Origin: Lachnospiraceae bacterium
GTDB lineage: Bacteria > Bacillota > Clostridia > Lachnospirales > Lachnospiraceae
Reading direction: 5' to 3'
NCBI GenBank assembly: GCA_017412055.1
Contig: JAFQOW010000016.1
Coordinates: forward strand, 39,869-103,868
Length of the DNA stretch: 64,000 nucleotides
In this document: piece after piece, positions 8,705-17,602 of the stretch
Layout: every line of letters starts with the position of its first letter
How positions within the stretch are numbered: position 1 is the first letter of the stretch
The notes under the pieces: generated by a model
What the model was told of the DNA's origin: nothing
The model's database searches: none
What the model saw: only the letters and a program-made list of their open reading frames with translations
Translations under genes and position numbers: made by a program

Positions 8705-9416
8705 TGAAAAGAAATCAAATATTTTTTCGGTATGCTTTGAAAGATTATTCAATGGTATCATAAAGGAAAATCCTACATTTGTTATGATGCTTGGTATGTG
8801 TCCAACACTTGCAGTAACTACCTCATGTATAAATGGTATCGGCATGGGACTTACAACTACAGTGGTTTTGGCTCTTTCAAATGTGTTTATATCAATGCTT
8901 AGAAAGATTATTCCAAATAAGGCAAGAGTTCCAGCATTTATAGTTGTAGTTGCAAGCTTTGTTACTATGGTGCAGTTTTTATTAGAGGCTTATTTGCCAT
9001 CTTTAAATGCTTCATTAGGTATTTATATTCCACTTATTGTTGTAAACTGTATTATTCTTGGTAGAGCAGAGTCATATGCATCTAAGAATGCAGTTATACC
9101 TTCACTTTTTGATGGTATAGGAATGGGCCTTGGCTTTACTTTGGGCTTGGGTTCATTAGGTGCGTTAAGAGAGATAATTGGAGCAGGTAAGATATTTGGA
9201 ATTAATATTATTCCAGACGCAATTGAACCTATTAGAATCATAGGCTCTGCGCCAGGTGCATTTTTTGTACTTGCTTGTCTAGTGGCAATTCAGAATAAAA
9301 TTAAGCTTTCTTCAGGAAAAAAGCCTAAGGAAGAAGCAGGTTGTAATGGAAATTGTGCAGCTTGTCAAAGTGTTTGTGAAAGCAAAAGTGATGATACAGT
9401 AAAGGAGGAAGAATAA
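8697..9416 (+). CDS. rnfE: Rnf complex subunit RnfE
   Basis: One of the two small paralogous membrane subunits (RnfA and RnfE) that form the ion path and hold a 2Fe-2S centre. The 239-aa protein has six predicted helices; GMCPTLAVTTSCINGIGMG and VVNCIILGRAE contain the conserved cysteines. The cysteine-rich tail CNGNCAACQSVCESK is not part of the usual RnfE core and could hold a further metal site. ATG 8697 is used because AGGAGG lies at the right distance; an upstream GTG at 8688 would overlap that RBS. Confidence 0.95.
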   Translation: MSNEKKSNIFSVCFERLFNGIIKENPTFVMMLGMCPTLAVTTSCINGIGMGLTTTVVLALSNVFISMLRKIIPNKARVPAFIVVVASFVTMVQFLLEAYLPSLNASLGIYIPLIVVNCIILGRAESYASKNAVIPSLFDGIGMGLGFTLGLGSLGALREIIGAGKIFGINIIPDAIEPIRIIGSAPGAFFVLACLVAIQNKIKLSSGKKPKEEAGCNGNCAACQSVCESKSDDTVKEEE

Positions 9417-9417
9417 A

Positions 9418-9993
9418 ATGGGCGAATTGTTAAAAATTGCAGTAGCTACTGCGCTTATTAATAACGTTGTATTAAGTCAGTTCTTAGGTTTGTGCCCATT
9501 TCTCGGTGTATCAAAAAAGACTAAGACTGCATTAGGTATGGGTGGAGCAGTTATTTTTGTTATGACTATAGCGTCTATATTATGTTATGGTGTATACGCT
9601 TTAATACTTGTTCCTTTCAATGTAGAATATCTTGAAACCATTGTATTTATTTTGTTGATAGCTGCATTGGTACAGTTTGTAGAAATGTTTTTAAAGAAAT
9701 TTAGTCCCGCTTTATATAAAGCATTGGGCGTATATTTACCTTTGATAACAACAAACTGTGCAGTTCTCGGTGTTGTAATTATCAATGTTCAAAAGGAATA
9801 CAATTTTATTCAGGCAGTAGTTAATTCTTTGGGAACAGCCATAGGATTTACTGTAGCAATTGTTATCCTTGCAGGCCTTAGAGAAAAGATGGAGCACAAT
9901 AATATAGCACCTGCATTTAAAGGCATGCCAATAGTTTTAGTTACTGCTGGACTTATGGCTATAGCATTTAGTGGCTTTAGTGGTATATTTTAA
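9418..9993 (+). CDS. rnfA: Rnf complex subunit RnfA
   Basis: Paralogue and partner of RnfE in the membrane core, 191 aa, six helices. NNVVLSQFLGLCPFLGVSKK and TTNCAVLGVVI carry the cysteines that bind the shared 2Fe-2S cluster. It starts 1 bp after the rnfE stop behind AGGAGGAAG, and rnfB follows after 12 bp. Confidence 0.97.
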   Translation: MGELLKIAVATALINNVVLSQFLGLCPFLGVSKKTKTALGMGGAVIFVMTIASILCYGVYALILVPFNVEYLETIVFILLIAALVQFVEMFLKKFSPALYKALGVYLPLITTNCAVLGVVIINVQKEYNFIQAVVNSLGTAIGFTVAIVILAGLREKMEHNNIAPAFKGMPIVLVTAGLMAIAFSGFSGIF

Positions 9994-10005
9994 GGAGGTA
10001 GGTAA

Positions 10006-10812
10006 ATGAGTTTTGTAAGTATATTAGTTGCCTGCCTGGTTGTAGGTGTAACAGGTTTGATAATCGGTGTATTATTAGGTTATGCAGGCAAAGTGTTTGA
10101 AGTAGAAGTAGATGAAAAAGAGATAAAAATAAGAGAAGCCTTACCGGGAAGTAATTGTGGTGGCTGTGGTTATGCTGGTTGTGATGCTATGGCTGAAGCT
10201 ATTGCTAAGGGAGAGTCTCCAGCTAATGGTTGTCCTGTGGGTGGTGTAGCGGTGGCTGAAGTGATTGGAAAAATTATGGGCACAGAGGTATCAACTACTA
10301 AGTATGTTGCTTATGTAAAATGTAGTGGTGATTGTGAGTCAGCTCCTTTAAATTATGAATATCATGGCAATTTAAGCTGTAAGGAAGCAGTGTATGTTAC
10401 AGGTAATGGACCTAAGAAATGTTCCTATGGTTGTATGGGCTTTGGTTCTTGTGTGGCAGTATGTGACTTCGATGCTATTCATATTGAGAATGGAATAGCT
10501 GTTGTAGACAGGGAAAAGTGTGTATCCTGTGGCAAATGTGTAAAAGAATGCCCAAAGAACCTTATTGAATTAGTTCCTTATGATAGCAGGGTATTTGTAG
10601 GTTGCAATTCTAAAGATAAAGGTGTGAATGTAAAAGCTGCTTGCAGCAAAGGCTGCATAGGATGCAAATTGTGTGAAAAGAATTGTAAATTTGATGCGAT
10701 TCACGTTATTGATAACATAGCTTACATTGATTATGAAAAATGTATTGGTTGTGGTGTATGTGCTATGAAGTGTCCTGTGAAAGTTATTGAGAAAATAGCA
10801 ACAAATAAATAA
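10006..10812 (+). CDS. rnfB: Rnf complex subunit RnfB (polyferredoxin)
   Basis: Entry point for electrons from reduced ferredoxin. The 268-aa protein has an N-terminal membrane helix (ILVACLVVGVTGLIIGVLLG), a 4Fe-4S domain with NCGGCGYAGC and the later CP cysteine (about 46-77), and then several ferredoxin-type motifs: CSYGCMGFGSCVAVC, CVSCGKCVKECP, CSKGCIGCKLCEKNC and CIGCGVCAMKCP. This is the multi-cluster form typical of Clostridia. Last gene of the operon; a strong terminator follows. Confidence 0.97.
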   Translation: MSFVSILVACLVVGVTGLIIGVLLGYAGKVFEVEVDEKEIKIREALPGSNCGGCGYAGCDAMAEAIAKGESPANGCPVGGVAVAEVIGKIMGTEVSTTKYVAYVKCSGDCESAPLNYEYHGNLSCKEAVYVTGNGPKKCSYGCMGFGSCVAVCDFDAIHIENGIAVVDREKCVSCGKCVKECPKNLIELVPYDSRVFVGCNSKDKGVNVKAACSKGCIGCKLCEKNCKFDAIHVIDNIAYIDYEKCIGCGVCAMKCPVKVIEKIATNK

Positions 10813-10822
10813 TTATGAGATG

Positions 10823-10862
10823 AAATGTCCACAATTTATGAATAAAAATGTGGACATTTTAC
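10823..10862 (+). terminator. Terminator of the rnf operon
   Basis: AAATGTCCACA (10823-10833) and TGTGGACATTT (10849-10859) pair perfectly over 11 bp, with a 15-base loop and a T-rich 3' end. Confidence 0.85.
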
Positions 10863-10921
10863 TTTTAATGTGTTAAAGTAATAAAAGAGGATTTGTGAAA
10901 ATACAAAGGAGGCTGTGTATT

Positions 10922-12595
10922 ATGGATATATCTAAAAAGCATAAATTAGAATCACAGTATGAAACAATACTTCATATATTATCCGAATGTACAGAAGATT
11001 ATATATACATATATGATTTAAAAAATGATTTTTTTAGAATTTCAGCTGGTGCAGTAGATTTTTATAATTTGCCATCTAATAGATTTTACAATGCTACAGA
11101 ACATATTCTTAATGCTGTTCATCCAGATGATAAGGCGATGCTTATTTCTGATTTAAGTCTAATTAAAGAAGGAAAAAGTACAAATCATGATTTGGAATAT
11201 CGTTGGCTTGATAAACAAGGAAAAACATCTTGGATAAGCTGTCGAGGAAAAATTTATGATACAGGTGATGACGATGATATTGTTTTGGTTGGTAGAATTC
11301 ATCGATTAGGACTTATAAGAAAAGCTGATGATTTAACAGGATTTTTAAATCAAAATCAGCTTAAAATTAATTATCATAAATTTATGGAAGAAAATCCAAA
11401 TTATTCTGGAGCATTTTTGATAATTGGTATAGATAATATAAAAGGTATTAACCAAAAGTTTGGACTTACTGGTGGTGATATGGCTTTAGAGTTTGTTGGA
11501 GAAGCTATTCGAGAGTGCGTAAGAGCCGAATCAAGGATATATCGTGTAGAAGGTGATGAGTTCTTTATAAGAAATGGTGGCGATATTAATGATGCTAAAG
11601 ATATGTATTATGCTATCAGAAGTAGACTAGAGCAGATGATTTCAGACCATGATTATGAGATAGTATTTACTATATCAGGTGGAGCATTTATTGCAAATGC
11701 AAATGTAAGATTTGAAGAACTTATGGTCAAACTTGATTTTGCATTAAATAAGGCAAAGAAAAACGGAAGAAATTGTGTTGTTGGATACAAAGAGGAAGAT
11801 TATTTAGAAAGTGTACATGTATTAAATATCCAAGAATTACTTCGTGATTCTATAAATAATGATTTTGCAGGATATGAGGTATATTATCAGCCACTTATTG
11901 ATTCAAAGACACAGAGACTTATAGGTGCAGAGGCACTTCTTAGATGGGAGTGTGAAAAGTATGGAAGATTATCACCTGCACAATTTATTCCAATCTTAGA
12001 GGATAGCGGACTTATCGTACCTGTTGGTAAATGGGTTGCATACACAGCTATTAAACAGTGTAAGGAATGGCAAAAAATCATTCCTGATTTCAAGATAAAC
12101 ATTAATTTATCTTATGTTCAGATTAGAAAGAGTAATGTAGCATTAGATATTATCAATGTAATCCAAAAGGTTGGTATTGAGCCACAGTATGTTACATTTG
12201 AATTTACTGAAAGTGGATATCTTGAGAATGATATTTCCGTTAAAAAGCTTATTAAGATATTTAACAATCAAGGGATTAAGTTAGCCCTTGATGATTTTGG
12301 TACAGGATATTCAAATCTTGCATATTTGCAGAACTTCAACGTAGATGTAATCAAGATAGATCGTTCATTTGTCAATAAGGCGATGGAAGATAACAATATC
12401 TATAGTGTGATTAACCATATTATTGATATGGCACACAATATCAATGTTACAGTATGCATAGAAGGTATTGAAAACACAGAAGAGCAGGATAAGATTTGTA
12501 AATTATTACCAGACACATTACAGGGATATTTATTTGGAAAACCAAGTCCAGCTGAAGATTTTGAAAAAATGTATATGGCGAAATATAAGGAATAA
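10922..12595 (+). CDS. PAS-GGDEF-EAL protein, probable c-di-GMP phosphodiesterase
   Basis: A 557-aa cytoplasmic signalling protein with no membrane segment. The N-terminal 130 residues look like a PAS_3 domain (VHPDDKAML, LEYRWLDKQGKTSWI). The GGDEF-fold domain (about 140-300) has EGDEF in place of GGDEF, so cyclase activity is doubtful. The EAL domain (about 305-557) keeps the residues needed for hydrolysis: GAEALLRW, INLSYVQ, FEFTES, LALDDFGTGYS, VIKIDRSF, CIEGIE and LQGYLFGKP. I infer c-di-GMP hydrolysis, possibly with GTP-binding control by the degenerate GGDEF. AAAGGAGG precedes ATG 10922; an earlier in-frame GTG at 10895 would engulf that RBS. It stands alone between two terminators. 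Confidence 0.88.
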   Translation: MDISKKHKLESQYETILHILSECTEDYIYIYDLKNDFFRISAGAVDFYNLPSNRFYNATEHILNAVHPDDKAMLISDLSLIKEGKSTNHDLEYRWLDKQGKTSWISCRGKIYDTGDDDDIVLVGRIHRLGLIRKADDLTGFLNQNQLKINYHKFMEENPNYSGAFLIIGIDNIKGINQKFGLTGGDMALEFVGEAIRECVRAESRIYRVEGDEFFIRNGGDINDAKDMYYAIRSRLEQMISDHDYEIVFTISGGAFIANANVRFEELMVKLDFALNKAKKNGRNCVVGYKEEDYLESVHVLNIQELLRDSINNDFAGYEVYYQPLIDSKTQRLIGAEALLRWECEKYGRLSPAQFIPILEDSGLIVPVGKWVAYTAIKQCKEWQKIIPDFKININLSYVQIRKSNVALDIINVIQKVGIEPQYVTFEFTESGYLENDISVKKLIKIFNNQGIKLALDDFGTGYSNLAYLQNFNVDVIKIDRSFVNKAMEDNNIYSVINHIIDMAHNINVTVCIEGIENTEEQDKICKLLPDTLQGYLFGKPSPAEDFEKMYMAKYKE

Positions 12596-12600
12596 AACGT

Positions 12601-12630
12601 AAAAAAGTCAGCAGTAAGCTGACTTTTTTA
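12601..12630. terminator. Bidirectional terminator between the GGDEF/EAL gene and apbE
   Basis: AAGTCAGC (12605-12612), loop AGTAA, GCTGACTT (12618-12625), with A6 before and T7 after, so it works on both strands for the convergent genes. A second small hairpin, AGTTGC/GCAACT, is at 12643-12657. Confidence 0.85.
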
Positions 12631-12686
12631 AAATTTAATCGTAGTTGCCTTGCAACTGTAGCGACTAAGCTTAAAGTTGTGTTGAT

Positions 12687-13715
12687 TTATTTAAGAGTAA
12701 TATAGTCACCATCTTTCTTTAATCCATTAGATAAATGGATATTATAATCTTTATCTATTATAATACATTCAACATCTTCGTAATGTTTTTTATTAGCTAT
12801 TTCTAAAGCATTATTCTTACCTATAAGTATAAAACCAGTACTATAACAATCAGCCACAAGGGAGCTATCAGCTATGATGGTAACGGACAATATATCATTT
12901 TCAACAGGATATCCAGTAGAGGTATCTATGATATGATGATATATCTTATTATTTTCTTCAAAATAACGCTCATATATTCCCGAAGTGACAACTGATTTGT
13001 CTTTCACTTTTATAGCGCAAATTGGCTTAGAATTATCATCAAAAGGTTTCTTTATACCTATTCCGTATAGGGAATCATCATATTTATCGCCTATAACCAA
13101 TATATTACCACCTAAATCTATTAAGGCTTCATTTATTCCTACAGTTTTAAAATATTCTGCTACTTTATCAGCTATATATCCCTTGGCAGTAGCACCTAAG
13201 GTGATTCGACTATTAGTGGAAACATTGTTAAAGTCTTTAAGTGTAGTCTCTATCAGCTCGTTTGATGGAATAATCTTTTTAGAAAAATCCCATAAGGCAC
13301 ATAAATCACCTGAATATATAGAAAATTTATCCTGAAATGGTAAAGAGATTTCTTCAGTTTTATAAATAATATCTTCTAAAGAAATACTTAGGTTAACATC
13401 ATTGCCATTTAAAAATTCAGGATTATTATTTAATATATATAATTCGCTTTGAGGATTTGTTGGACTACATATCTTTTCATACTTAGCACATATATCTATA
13501 GCTTCCTTTAAAATAGTGTCAAAATCCTTTGTAGCATTGGAGTTTTCCTTGCAATCATAAATAGTAATTTTTATATATGTATCAAAATAAAAGCCATCCC
13601 GTATTATCCCTTTATTTGAAAAAATATTTTTACCGTCACTATTTCTAAAATATATAATTATTATTACAGAAAGGCAAAGCATCAAAATAATGGCTATAAT
13701 CTTATCTTTTTTCAT
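12687..13715 (-). CDS. apbE: FAD:protein FMN transferase (ApbE family)
   Basis: Transfers FMN from FAD to a threonine of target proteins, here very plausibly RnfG and RnfD from the operon 2 kb away; acts outside the membrane. The 342-aa protein has a hydrophobic N-terminal helix (IIAIILMLCLSVIIIIYF) without a clear lipobox cysteine. ApbE motifs are present: LGATAKGYIADKVAEYF, ALIDLGGNILVIG, YHHIIDTSTGYPVEND and the acidic ADSSLVADCYST that replaces the usual ADxxxADAxAT. ATG 13713-13715 is chosen because GGAG lies 9 bases upstream; an earlier in-frame start would lack an RBS. The gene is on the opposite strand to its presumed substrates. Confidence 0.92.
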   Translation of the reverse strand: MKKDKIIAIILMLCLSVIIIIYFRNSDGKNIFSNKGIIRDGFYFDTYIKITIYDCKENSNATKDFDTILKEAIDICAKYEKICSPTNPQSELYILNNNPEFLNGNDVNLSISLEDIIYKTEEISLPFQDKFSIYSGDLCALWDFSKKIIPSNELIETTLKDFNNVSTNSRITLGATAKGYIADKVAEYFKTVGINEALIDLGGNILVIGDKYDDSLYGIGIKKPFDDNSKPICAIKVKDKSVVTSGIYERYFEENNKIYHHIIDTSTGYPVENDILSVTIIADSSLVADCYSTGFILIGKNNALEIANKKHYEDVECIIIDKDYNIHLSNGLKKDGDYITLK

Positions 13716-13782
13716 GTAAATAAGCTCCTTATACATTCATACCAATATTATATCACAGCATAATGTAGTCACCAAATATTTT

Positions 13783-14440
13783 TTCTTCAATTGGCAAAGC
13801 ATAGATACTTACAATTCTCATTATCAGAACTTTTAAAATTACATTAGACGATTTTCTGCCATTTACGTATATGACTGCGTACGAAGTATCCATCTATTTT
13901 TCAACGCATCTTGAGGGTTCCGATGATTTGCTTATATGCCCCACTTGATACTAAGGCTGTGTGTATTTCCGTTAAAAACACAGCCTAGCTAGTGGTGTTC
14001 ACAGGACATGGACAACGTTTCGATTTTCTATTTTCAGCATCCCGCGCCAAAGAATGCTTATTATCCACCTGCCTACATAACTCATCGGCTTGGCCGATTA
14101 ACTCTCGCGCAGCGAGAGTAGCCAAGCCTCTTCAAACAGTATTTCGGCAGGTGGGCATTATCTTTGACGCGGGATGCTGAAAACTTAACAAAAATCTGCA
14201 AGTGTTGTCCATTGCCCTGCGAACAGCACCTAGCTAAAGGATGTGTTTTATCGGAAATATCACACAGTAATAAACTTGTATCAAGGGGGCATTTAGCAAA
14301 TCACGGGTTCATCAAAACAGCGTTGAAAAGTAGATGGATATTCGTAGCAGTATATCAATACTTATATGCAGAAAATCGTCATCAATACTTAAAAAGTTCT
14401 GATAATGAGAATTATGTAATATGGGTGGCCAATTGAAGAA
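13783..14440. repeat. 658-bp imperfect palindrome (giant hairpin element)
   Basis: Nearly the whole interval between apbE and the NusG-II gene is one inverted repeat with arms of about 327 bp and its centre at 14110 (CTCTCGC-GCA-GCGAGAG, 14102-14118). The ends are TTCTTCAATTGGC (13783) and GCCAATTGAAGAA (14428-14440). Perfectly pairing blocks recur all along the arms: ATTCTCATTATCAGAAC, GACGATTTTCTGC, TATCCATCTA, TTTTCAACGC, GATTTGCT, TTGATAC, ATGGACAAC, TTTTCAGCATCCCGCG and CCACCTGCC, separated by short mismatched stretches of similar length on both sides. I judge roughly three quarters of positions pair. No gene with an RBS lies inside. It could be a foldback mobile element, a long structured RNA, or both. 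A 5-bp ATTTT flanks both ends but is low in complexity. Confidence 0.85.
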
Positions 14441-14454
14441 GATTTTAATGGGTA

Positions 14455-14483
14455 TTGATTTTGTATGTGGATTATGATAGTAT
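14455..14483 (+). promoter_or_regulatory. Sigma-A promoter of the NusG-II / Gx transporter / ruv genes
   Basis: TTGATT (14455-14460), 17-bp spacer, TAGTAT (14478-14483), starting 15 bp outside the right end of the 658-bp palindrome and 31 bp before the ATG at 14514. Confidence 0.6.
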
Positions 14484-14513
14484 AAGAACATAGGTTCGTT
14501 AGGAGGTGGATAT

Positions 14514-14900
14514 ATGAAAAGAAAATATTTGGCAGATATTTTGTTAATTATATTTTTGATTATATTGACTATTCTGATTAGTATTTTTATATATAGAGAG
14601 CCTGCTTCTGATGATTTGCAAGTTGAAGTCTGTGTGGACGGTGAGGTTATTAAAACATATCCATTGAAGAAGGATTCAGATTATTATATGGAGGATAAGC
14701 TTTCTATAGGTAATACATTGGTTATAGATGGTGGTTTTGTCTATATTAAGGATGCTAATTGTAATGATGAATTATGTGTTAAGCAGGGGCGAATAAAACG
14801 AGCTAATGAATCTATAATCTGTCTGCCACACAAATTGGTTGTCAGGATTACAAGTGGAGATGACAGTGGAAGTGATGATGAGTTGGATGTGATACAATGA
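14514..14900 (+). CDS. NusG domain II-containing membrane-anchored protein
   Basis: A 128-aa protein with one N-terminal helix (ILLIIFLIILTILISIFIY) and an extracytoplasmic domain of the NusG_II type (VCVDGEVIKTYPL, then DANCNDELCVKQGRI and ICLPHKLVVRI). The two cysteines in CNDELC and the one in ICLPH are conserved in this family. The function is not established; such genes commonly lie beside ApbE, Rnf-like and Gx transporter genes in Clostridia, which suggests a role in membrane redox or flavin chemistry. AGGAGGTG precedes the ATG; the stop overlaps the next start by 4 bp. Confidence 0.8.
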   Translation: MKRKYLADILLIIFLIILTILISIFIYREPASDDLQVEVCVDGEVIKTYPLKKDSDYYMEDKLSIGNTLVIDGGFVYIKDANCNDELCVKQGRIKRANESIICLPHKLVVRITSGDDSGSDDELDVIQ

Positions 14901-15421
14901 TAAGTACTGTTTCAAAAAAGAATGCTGAGAAAATTGCTATAGTAGGTATTTTTTCGGCCTTTGCAGCTATATTGTGCTATATAGAAGTGATAATTTCGTT
15001 TGGTATGTTTATACCAGGTGTTAAATTAGGTTTGGCAAATATTGCGATAGTAGTTGTATTATATATTTACGGATATAAATATGCTTTGCTTGTGAATATT
15101 GTAAGAATAATTGTAGTAGGATTGTTATTTACAAATGTTTTTAGTATAGCTTTTAGTATGACAGGTGCATTGATTAGCTTTATCGTAATGGCATTTCTTA
15201 AGAAAATAGATATTTTTTCGCCTATAGGTGTTAGTGTGGCAGGTGGAGTAAGCCATAATATAGGACAGTTATTCATAGCATGTTTTATTATTTCAAGCTA
15301 TAGTGTTGTAAACTATATACCTATTTTGATGATAGCAGGTATTATATGTGGTTTTGTAATAGGATTAACTTCAATGGGAGTTATAAAATATACTAAAAAG
15401 TTCTTAGAAAGAAGGATATAA
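14897..15421 (+). CDS. Gx transporter family protein (heptaprenyl diphosphate synthase component I-like)
   Basis: A 174-aa integral membrane protein with about five helices and the GVKLGLANIAIVVVLYIYG and GGVSHNIGQL segments typical of the Gx transporter/Hpre_diP_synt_I family, which resembles ECF-type substrate-binding subunits. It is not itself a prenyl synthase despite the family name. Substrate unknown; the neighbouring apbE and rnf genes suggest a quinone- or flavin-related cargo. The ATG overlaps the stop of the NusG-II gene (ATGA), and ruvA begins 1 bp after its stop. Confidence 0.8.
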   Translation: MISTVSKKNAEKIAIVGIFSAFAAILCYIEVIISFGMFIPGVKLGLANIAIVVVLYIYGYKYALLVNIVRIIVVGLLFTNVFSIAFSMTGALISFIVMAFLKKIDIFSPIGVSVAGGVSHNIGQLFIACFIISSYSVVNYIPILMIAGIICGFVIGLTSMGVIKYTKKFLERRI

Positions 15422-15422
15422 A

Positions 15423-16025
15423 ATGATTGGATTTGTAAATGGAGAAATTGAAGATTTATATGAAGACCAGATTTTGATAGATTGTGGATTTATGGGGTAC
15501 AATATTTATGTTTGTAAAAATGTTATCGAAAATTATTCTATAGGTGATGAACTAAAGCTTTATACATATCTTAATGTAAGAGAAGATGCTATGAATCTAT
15601 TTGGATTTCTATCAAAGGATGAGCTTAAGATTTTTAAGCTTTTAATTACAGTAAATGGAATCGGACCTAAGGGCGCATTGGCGGTACTTACCACTATGTC
15701 CCCAAATGATTTAAGATTTGCTATCTTTAAAGATGATGCTAAAATGATAAGCAAGGTACCCGGAATTGGTGCAAAAACTGCCCAAAAGGTTATATTGGAG
15801 TTGAAGGATAAGTTAGATATTGGCTTTGATGTAGATAATAATAATTCACAATCGATTTATGATTATAATAATAGTGAAAAAGATGATATTGTTGATGAAG
15901 CAATACAAGCTCTCGTAGCGCTAGGTTATACTCAGAAGGAAGTTGCTAAGATAGTTAAAGGCTGTGATTTAAGTATGTGTTCAACCACAGAAGATGTTAT
16001 AAAGGTTGTACTTAAGAATATTTAG
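15423..16025 (+). CDS. ruvA: Holliday junction DNA helicase subunit RuvA
   Basis: Binds the four-way junction as a tetramer and loads RuvB. The 200-aa protein has the OB-fold start [21 protein letters not shown], tandem helix-hairpin-helix motifs ([17 protein letters not shown] and [22 protein letters not shown]), an acidic linker and the C-terminal domain III ([21 protein letters not shown]). ruvB follows after 28 bp. Confidence 0.97.
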   Translation: MIGFVNGEIEDLYEDQILIDCGFMGYNIYVCKNVIENYSIGDELKLYTYLNVREDAMNLFGFLSKDELKIFKLLITVNGIGPKGALAVLTTMSPNDLRFAIFKDDAKMISKVPGIGAKTAQKVILELKDKLDIGFDVDNNNSQSIYDYNNSEKDDIVDEAIQALVALGYTQKEVAKIVKGCDLSMCSTTEDVIKVVLKNI

Positions 16026-16053
16026 TTTAGGCTTTATACAAGGAGAAATATGT

Positions 16054-17043
16054 ATGGATAGACGAATTATTAATACAGAACTAAAAAAAGAAGAGCTTAT
16101 CATGGAGAATAATCTAAGACCTTCTTCGTTAAATGAGTATATTGGTCAGCGAAAGGTTAAGGATAACCTTAAGGTATATATAGATGCTGCAAGATTAAGA
16201 AGAGAATCTTTAGATCATGTTTTATTCTATGGACCACCGGGACTTGGAAAAACAACCCTTGCTTGTATTATAGCTGAAGAAATGGGAGTGGATATAAAAA
16301 TCACAAGTGGTCCAGCAATTGAAAAGCCTGGTGAGATGGCTGCTGTACTTAATAACCTAAAAGAAGGTGATGTATTATTTATTGATGAGATACATAGATT
16401 AAACAGGCAAGTAGAAGAAGTGCTTTATCCTGCTATGGAAGATTTTGCCATAGATATTATGATTGGCAAAGGTGCAGGTGCTAAGTCTATTAGACTTGAT
16501 TTACCAAAATTTACATTGGTCGGAGCTACAACTAGAGCAGGTCTGCTTACAGCGCCTTTAAGAGACAGATTTGGCGTTATTAGTAAGCTTGAATTTTATG
16601 ATATTGATGAATTGAGAGACATAATTATAAGATCTGCTGATGTTTTAGATGTTGATATAGATACAGATGGTGCTACAGAGCTTGCAAGACGCTCAAGAGG
16701 TACACCACGTCTTGCTAATAGATTATTAAAACGTGTGAGAGACTTTGCCCAAGTTAAGTACGATGGCATAATAACAAAAGAAGTGGCAAGCGCAGCACTT
16801 GATATATTGGAAGTGGATAAATATGGACTTGATAATGGAGATAGAGCTATTCTTGACACTATGATTCAAAAATTTGGTGGTGGACCTGTGGGAATAGACA
16901 CCCTTGCGGCAGCACTTGGAGAGGATGCAGGTACATTGGAGGATGTTTATGAACCATATCTTATAAAAAACGGATTCATTAATCGTACTCCAAGAGGAAG
17001 AGTTGCAACAGAATTAGCATACAAACATTTGGGTATTTCATAG
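16054..17043 (+). CDS. ruvB: Holliday junction branch migration ATPase RuvB
   Basis: AAA+ motor that drives branch migration with RuvA. The 329 aa include Walker [11 protein letters not shown], Walker B FIDEIHRL, the presensor hairpin, sensor 1 GATTRAGLL with the arginine finger in APLRDRFG, and the winged-helix domain ending [26 protein letters not shown] precedes ATG 16054; an in-frame TTG at 16006 would add 16 residues overlapping ruvA and is unlikely. RuvC is absent, as usual in Firmicutes, where RecU (35719) cuts the junction. Confidence 0.97.
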   Translation: MDRRIINTELKKEELIMENNLRPSSLNEYIGQRKVKDNLKVYIDAARLRRESLDHVLFYGPPGLGKTTLACIIAEEMGVDIKITSGPAIEKPGEMAAVLNNLKEGDVLFIDEIHRLNRQVEEVLYPAMEDFAIDIMIGKGAGAKSIRLDLPKFTLVGATTRAGLLTAPLRDRFGVISKLEFYDIDELRDIIIRSADVLDVDIDTDGATELARRSRGTPRLANRLLKRVRDFAQVKYDGIITKEVASAALDILEVDKYGLDNGDRAILDTMIQKFGGGPVGIDTLAAALGEDAGTLEDVYEPYLIKNGFINRTPRGRVATELAYKHLGIS

Positions 17044-17062
17044 AAAAATTACCAATATTTTG

Positions 17063-17090
17063 TTGTTTATTTTTCTAGATGGTGTATAAT
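17063..17090 (+). promoter_or_regulatory. Sigma-A promoter of zapA
   Basis: TTGTTT (17063-17068), 16-bp spacer, perfect TATAAT (17085-17090), 32 bp before the ATG. The -35 lies between the arms of an AGAAAAAT/ATTTTTCT inverted repeat (17042-17076) that may end the ruvB transcript. Confidence 0.65.
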
Positions 17091-17122
17091 CAGTATATAG
17101 ATGATTTTTAGGAGAGATACAT

Positions 17123-17554
17123 ATGTCAAGCAAAAACGATACTGAAGTAATTATAAATGGCAAAATATATACATTAAGTGGCTATGAAAGTGAAGAATAT
17201 TTGCAGAAGGTTGCAACATATATGAATAATAAAATCACTGAATTAAAAGCTATGGACGGATATAAGCGCTTAAATGTAGATATGCAAAGAATTCTTTTAG
17301 AACTTAATATTGCAGATGATTATTTTAAAGCTAAAAAACAGGCAGATTCTATTGAAGGAGAGCTTGATTCTAAGGACAAGCAGCTTTATGATGTAAAACA
17401 TGAGCTTATAGCAGCTCAGATTCAGGTGGAATCCTTAGAAAAAGAGAATTCCGGATTACAAAAGCAGATAAATGAACTTCAAATTAAGATAGCAAAGCTA
17501 GAAACTGAAGTAGAAGATACTCCAGCTAGAAAAAGAAAGAATTTATCTGAGTAA
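17123..17554 (+). CDS. zapA: Cell division protein ZapA
   Basis: Bundles FtsZ filaments at mid-cell. The 143-aa protein starts with the ZapA beta-strand region (TEVIINGKIYTLSGYESEEYLQKVATYMNNKI), followed by LNVDMQRILLELNIADDYFK and a long coiled coil (about 75-132) with heptad-like Leu/Ile spacing. The C-terminal tail is basic. AGGAGAG precedes the ATG. It has its own promoter and terminator. Confidence 0.9.
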   Translation: MSSKNDTEVIINGKIYTLSGYESEEYLQKVATYMNNKITELKAMDGYKRLNVDMQRILLELNIADDYFKAKKQADSIEGELDSKDKQLYDVKHELIAAQIQVESLEKENSGLQKQINELQIKIAKLETEVEDTPARKRKNLSE

Positions 17555-17566
17555 TAAAGTAATTAC

Positions 17567-17593
17567 TGCCGAACATTATGTTCGGCATTTTTG
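17567..17593 (+). terminator. Terminator of zapA
   Basis: GCCGAACAT and ATGTTCGGC flank a short loop, then ATTTTTG. It runs directly into the GAGG used by the next gene. Confidence 0.8.
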
Positions 17594-17602
17594 AGGCCAA
17601 TT

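Noticed and set aside
13992..14180. Open frame of 62 codons within the 658-bp palindrome
   Set aside because: No RBS, it crosses the palindrome's centre, and composition is explained by the inverted repeat.
14164..14436. Open frame of 90 codons in the right arm of the palindrome
   Set aside because: No RBS and no protein-like composition; a by-product of the repeat arm.
13783..14440. Retron, group II intron or IS with transposase
   Set aside because: No reverse transcriptase or transposase frame is inside or next to it, and the G-T-rich intron ends are not seen.
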